From: Pseudomonadota bacterium
GTDB lineage: Bacteria; Pseudomonadota; Gammaproteobacteria; Steroidobacterales; Steroidobacteraceae
Length of the DNA stretch: 8,691 nt
Assembly: GCA_947454665.1 (NCBI GenBank)
Contig: CANGMU010000086.1
Coordinates: 1-8,691, forward strand
Direction of reading: 5' to 3'
The notes under the pieces are model-generated. The model ran no database searches and had not been told where the DNA came from. It saw only the letters and a program-made list of their open reading frames with translations. Below are positions 7,139 to 8,691 of the stretch, piece after piece. Both the position numbers and the translations under genes were made by a program. Position 1 is the first letter of the stretch. The number at the start of each line of letters is the position of its first letter.

Positions 7139-7519
7139 ATGAAAGTTGTGTCGAAGCTGGCCAGTGCCGCCGCCGTCGCCCTCGCCTGTTCCGCGGCGAC
7201 TGCCCATCATTCCTTCGCAATGTTCGACCTTGCGAAGGACGTCACCGTCGAGGCCCGGATCAAGCAAGTGCAGTTCACGAATCCGCACGTCTGGCTGCAG
7301 ATCCTCGTCACCGACGACAAGGGCGTGGAAACGGAATGGAGCATCGAGTCCGGTGCGCCCGGCATGATGCTGCGCAATGGCTGGAAGCCGTCGACGCTGA
7401 AGCCCGGCGACAAGGTGACACTGACGATGCATCCGCTGCGGAACGGAAATCCCGGTGGCAGCCTCGTGAGAGTGAAGGTTCCGGACGGCCGATCGCTTGG
7501 TCCGGGCGCAACGCCGTAG
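7139..7519 (+). CDS. Small secreted DUF6152 family protein
   Basis: The product has 126 residues. Residues 1-22 are a Sec signal peptide (cleavage predicted after ATA, giving a mature start HHSFAMFD). The rest matches the DUF6152 pattern: HHSFAMFD (23-30), VTVEARIKQVQFTNPHVWLQ (35-54), EWSIESGAPGMMLRNGW (66-82), LKPGDKVTLTMHPLRNGNPG (87-106) and the ending GGSLVRVKVPDGRSLGP (106-122). The family consists of small beta-rich exported proteins of unknown function. The conserved His pair at the predicted mature N-terminus and H50 in NPHVW could bind a metal such as copper, which is speculation. It follows gene 4 by 31 bases and precedes, after a gap holding an ankyrin remnant, the amidohydrolase. 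No cysteine remains in the mature part; C17 is within the signal peptide and does not form a convincing lipobox. Confidence 0.9.
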   Translation: MKVVSKLASAAAVALACSAATAHHSFAMFDLAKDVTVEARIKQVQFTNPHVWLQILVTDDKGVETEWSIESGAPGMMLRNGWKPSTLKPGDKVTLTMHPLRNGNPGGSLVRVKVPDGRSLGPGATP

Positions 7520-7614
7520 TGCGACAGGCCGCGCTGCGCGAGGGGCGGAGGCTCGAGTCACTCTGAAGCTTCAAAGTGTGCGAGCCGGGGTACGACCGGA
7601 TCGGTGTCAACCAA
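7519..7614 (+). pseudogene. Remnant of the C-terminal tail of a second ankyrin-repeat gene
   Basis: In the frame of GTG 7519, the gap after the DUF6152 stop translates as VRQAALREGRRLESL, stop (TGA 7564-7566), then SFKVCEPGYDRIGVNQ. It aligns without gaps with the end of the ankyrin protein encoded at 4326-6224 (EGRTLESLCIVEVCRPGYDPIGIN), with 16 of 24 residues identical from EGR to the final N. The TGA replaces the first of the two conserved tail cysteines. Many matching residues use a different third codon base (for example GAA/GAG, CTG/CTC, TCG/TCA), so this is an old paralogue and not a recent copy of the neighbour. There is no start codon with a ribosome binding site, nor any ankyrin repeat upstream, because the DUF6152 gene occupies that space. 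The likely history is deletion of most of an ankyrin gene that once preceded the amidohydrolase. Confidence 0.75.
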
Positions 7615-7618
7615 GGAG
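7613..7618 (+). promoter_or_regulatory. Ribosome binding site of the amidohydrolase gene, at the end of the ankyrin remnant
   Basis: AAGGAG lies nine bases before ATG 7628 and begins within the last codon of the remnant tail. It favours ATG 7628 over the in-frame GTG 7604, which lies upstream of the site and inside the remnant. The placement fits a past arrangement in which the lost ankyrin gene directly preceded this gene. Confidence 0.7.
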
Positions 7619-7627
7619 TCATGCCCG

Positions 7628-8641
7628 ATGAGCCAATATCCTTCCTTTAGTCGACGCCAGATGCTGATGGGCCTTTCCGCCTTCGCCGCGGCGCCCGCGA
7701 TCAGTCTCTCCGGCGAAAGCCGGAAGGTCCCGTCCTCCATCATCGACGTGCACGCGCATTTCCAGCCCTCGGTGCTCAAAGCGTTGAACATGCCGGGTCC
7801 GATGGCGGCGTGGAGCCTGCAGAAGCACCTGGATGACATGGGCGCTGCCGGTGTTTCCCGTTCGATGCTGTCGATCACCACGCCGGGTGTGCCAGAGACC
7901 GGGGAGCGTGCACGCACGCTGGCGCGCGGCACCAACGAGGAGGCGGTGAAACTCGCCGCCACCTACGCAGGGAAGATCGGTTTCTTCCTCGCCGTGCCCA
8001 TGGACAGCCCTGATGCCGCGTTGAAGGAAATTGAATACGGGTTCGACGTGCTGAAGGCGCCCGGCGTCGGGCTGTTCACGAGTTATGGCGGAGAGTGGTT
8101 GGGTGACAAGCGCTTCGACCCGGTGTTCGAGGAACTGAACCGCCGCAAGGCCATTTGCTACGTCCACCCCAATACGGCTAATTGCTGCACGCGGCTGATT
8201 CCAGAGGTGGCCGATACGCTGGTCGAGTACGGCACGGACACCACGCGCGCCATCACCAGCTACATCTATCGGGGCGCGGCACGGCGCTATCCTGATGTGC
8301 GCATGATCTGGAGCCACTCTGGCGGCACCATGCCATTCCTGATCGAGCGCTTCGACGGCGCGGATCGCGGCGCTGCTGCCAAAGCCGAGGCGCCCGATGG
8401 CTTCCGCGCCGCTGCGGCGCGTTTCTTCTACGACATCGCGCAGTCCACCGAGGCGGCGCCCTCCCGGGCCCTGAAGCAGATCGTGCCCTCCGAGCGAATT
8501 GTTTTCGGATCGGATTACCCGTTCCGGACGACGCTGGAACACGTGAGGGGACTTGAGTCGGCCGGGGTGTATACCGCGAGCGAACTCAGCGGCATCTACG
8601 CAGGCAACGTGGGTCGATTCCTGCCGGAGTTGTTGCGCTGA
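7628..8641 (+). CDS. Tat-exported metal-dependent amidohydrolase (ACMSD / 6-methylsalicylate decarboxylase-like)
   Basis: The product has 337 residues. A twin-arginine signal (SRRQMLMGLSAFAAAPAISL, residues 8-27) precedes a TIM-barrel amidohydrolase domain of the Amidohydro_2 type. The metal and catalytic residues are in the expected order: HAH (H42, H44) after strand 1, H180 in YVHP, H230 in WSHSGG and D296 in FGSDYP. Further family signatures are EYGTDTTRAI (200-209) and GGTMPFLIERF (232-242). In ACMSD-type enzymes the corresponding residues bind zinc and catalyse non-oxidative decarboxylation; relatives act on salicylate- or resorcylate-like acids, and others hydrolyse or hydrate instead. 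Known members are mostly cytoplasmic, so the Tat signal is notable and argues against a role in tryptophan/NAD metabolism. The substrate cannot be told from sequence. The gene is 108 bases from the DUF6152 gene and ends the visible cluster; no terminator hairpin is seen in the 50 bases after it. Confidence 0.9.
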   Translation: MSQYPSFSRRQMLMGLSAFAAAPAISLSGESRKVPSSIIDVHAHFQPSVLKALNMPGPMAAWSLQKHLDDMGAAGVSRSMLSITTPGVPETGERARTLARGTNEEAVKLAATYAGKIGFFLAVPMDSPDAALKEIEYGFDVLKAPGVGLFTSYGGEWLGDKRFDPVFEELNRRKAICYVHPNTANCCTRLIPEVADTLVEYGTDTTRAITSYIYRGAARRYPDVRMIWSHSGGTMPFLIERFDGADRGAAAKAEAPDGFRAAAARFFYDIAQSTEAAPSRALKQIVPSERIVFGSDYPFRTTLEHVRGLESAGVYTASELSGIYAGNVGRFLPELLR

Positions 8642-8691
8642 TCGATCGTTGGTGACGAATGGTCAATTGAACAGCACCAGGACCCCGTCTA

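Noticed and set aside
7564..7566. TGA replacing a conserved cysteine, considered as a selenocysteine codon
   Set aside because: The fragment has no start codon context, no upstream ankyrin domain and no evident SECIS-like hairpin just after the TGA. Ordinary nonsense decay of a remnant explains it.
8663..8691. Possible end of a convergent minus-strand gene (reads ...DGVLVLFN, stop)
   Set aside because: Only nine codons including the stop are visible before the edge, and another frame is also open there. It cannot be supported without more sequence.

Overview
This GC-rich window comes from a bacterial chromosome, most likely a Gammaproteobacterium of the kind that carries exported DUF1592/DUF1552 cytochrome clusters. 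Steroidobacter- or Nevskia-like lineages are my best guess, but this is inferred from gene style only. There are no tRNA or rRNA genes, insertion sequences or CRISPR arrays.

Layout. Positions 1-300 (minus strand) hold the 5' end of a membrane-anchored AsmA-like gene that runs off the left edge. A divergent intergenic region (301-554) follows. From 555 to 8641 all genes lie on the plus strand: (1) 555-2948, a secreted protein with two CXXCH haem motifs and the DUF1587/1595/1592/1588/1585 domain series; (2) 2953-4305, a Tat-exported DUF1552 protein; (3) 4326-6224, a Sec-exported protein with about eleven ankyrin repeats; (4) 6346-7107, a secreted protein of an uncharacterised family; (5) 7139-7519, a small secreted DUF6152 protein; (6) 7628-8641, a Tat-exported amidohydrolase of the ACMSD / 6-methylsalicylate decarboxylase type. 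Genes 1-3 are tightly packed (gaps of 4 and 20 bases) and look like one operon. A 121-base gap with a possible weak promoter separates them from genes 4-6.

How the genes may work together. Every complete protein carries an export signal, so the cluster builds an envelope or periplasmic module: a probable dihaem electron carrier, a DUF1552 partner, an ankyrin scaffold, two small beta-rich proteins and a metal-dependent hydrolase or decarboxylase. No substrate can be read from the sequence. An aromatic carboxylate is a guess based only on the amidohydrolase.

The most notable hidden feature is at 7519-7614, between genes 5 and 6. It is a decayed fragment encoding the C-terminal tail of a second ankyrin protein, about 16 of 24 residues identical to the end of gene 3 and interrupted by a TGA. 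It suggests that a paralogous ankyrin gene once preceded the amidohydrolase and was lost by deletion.
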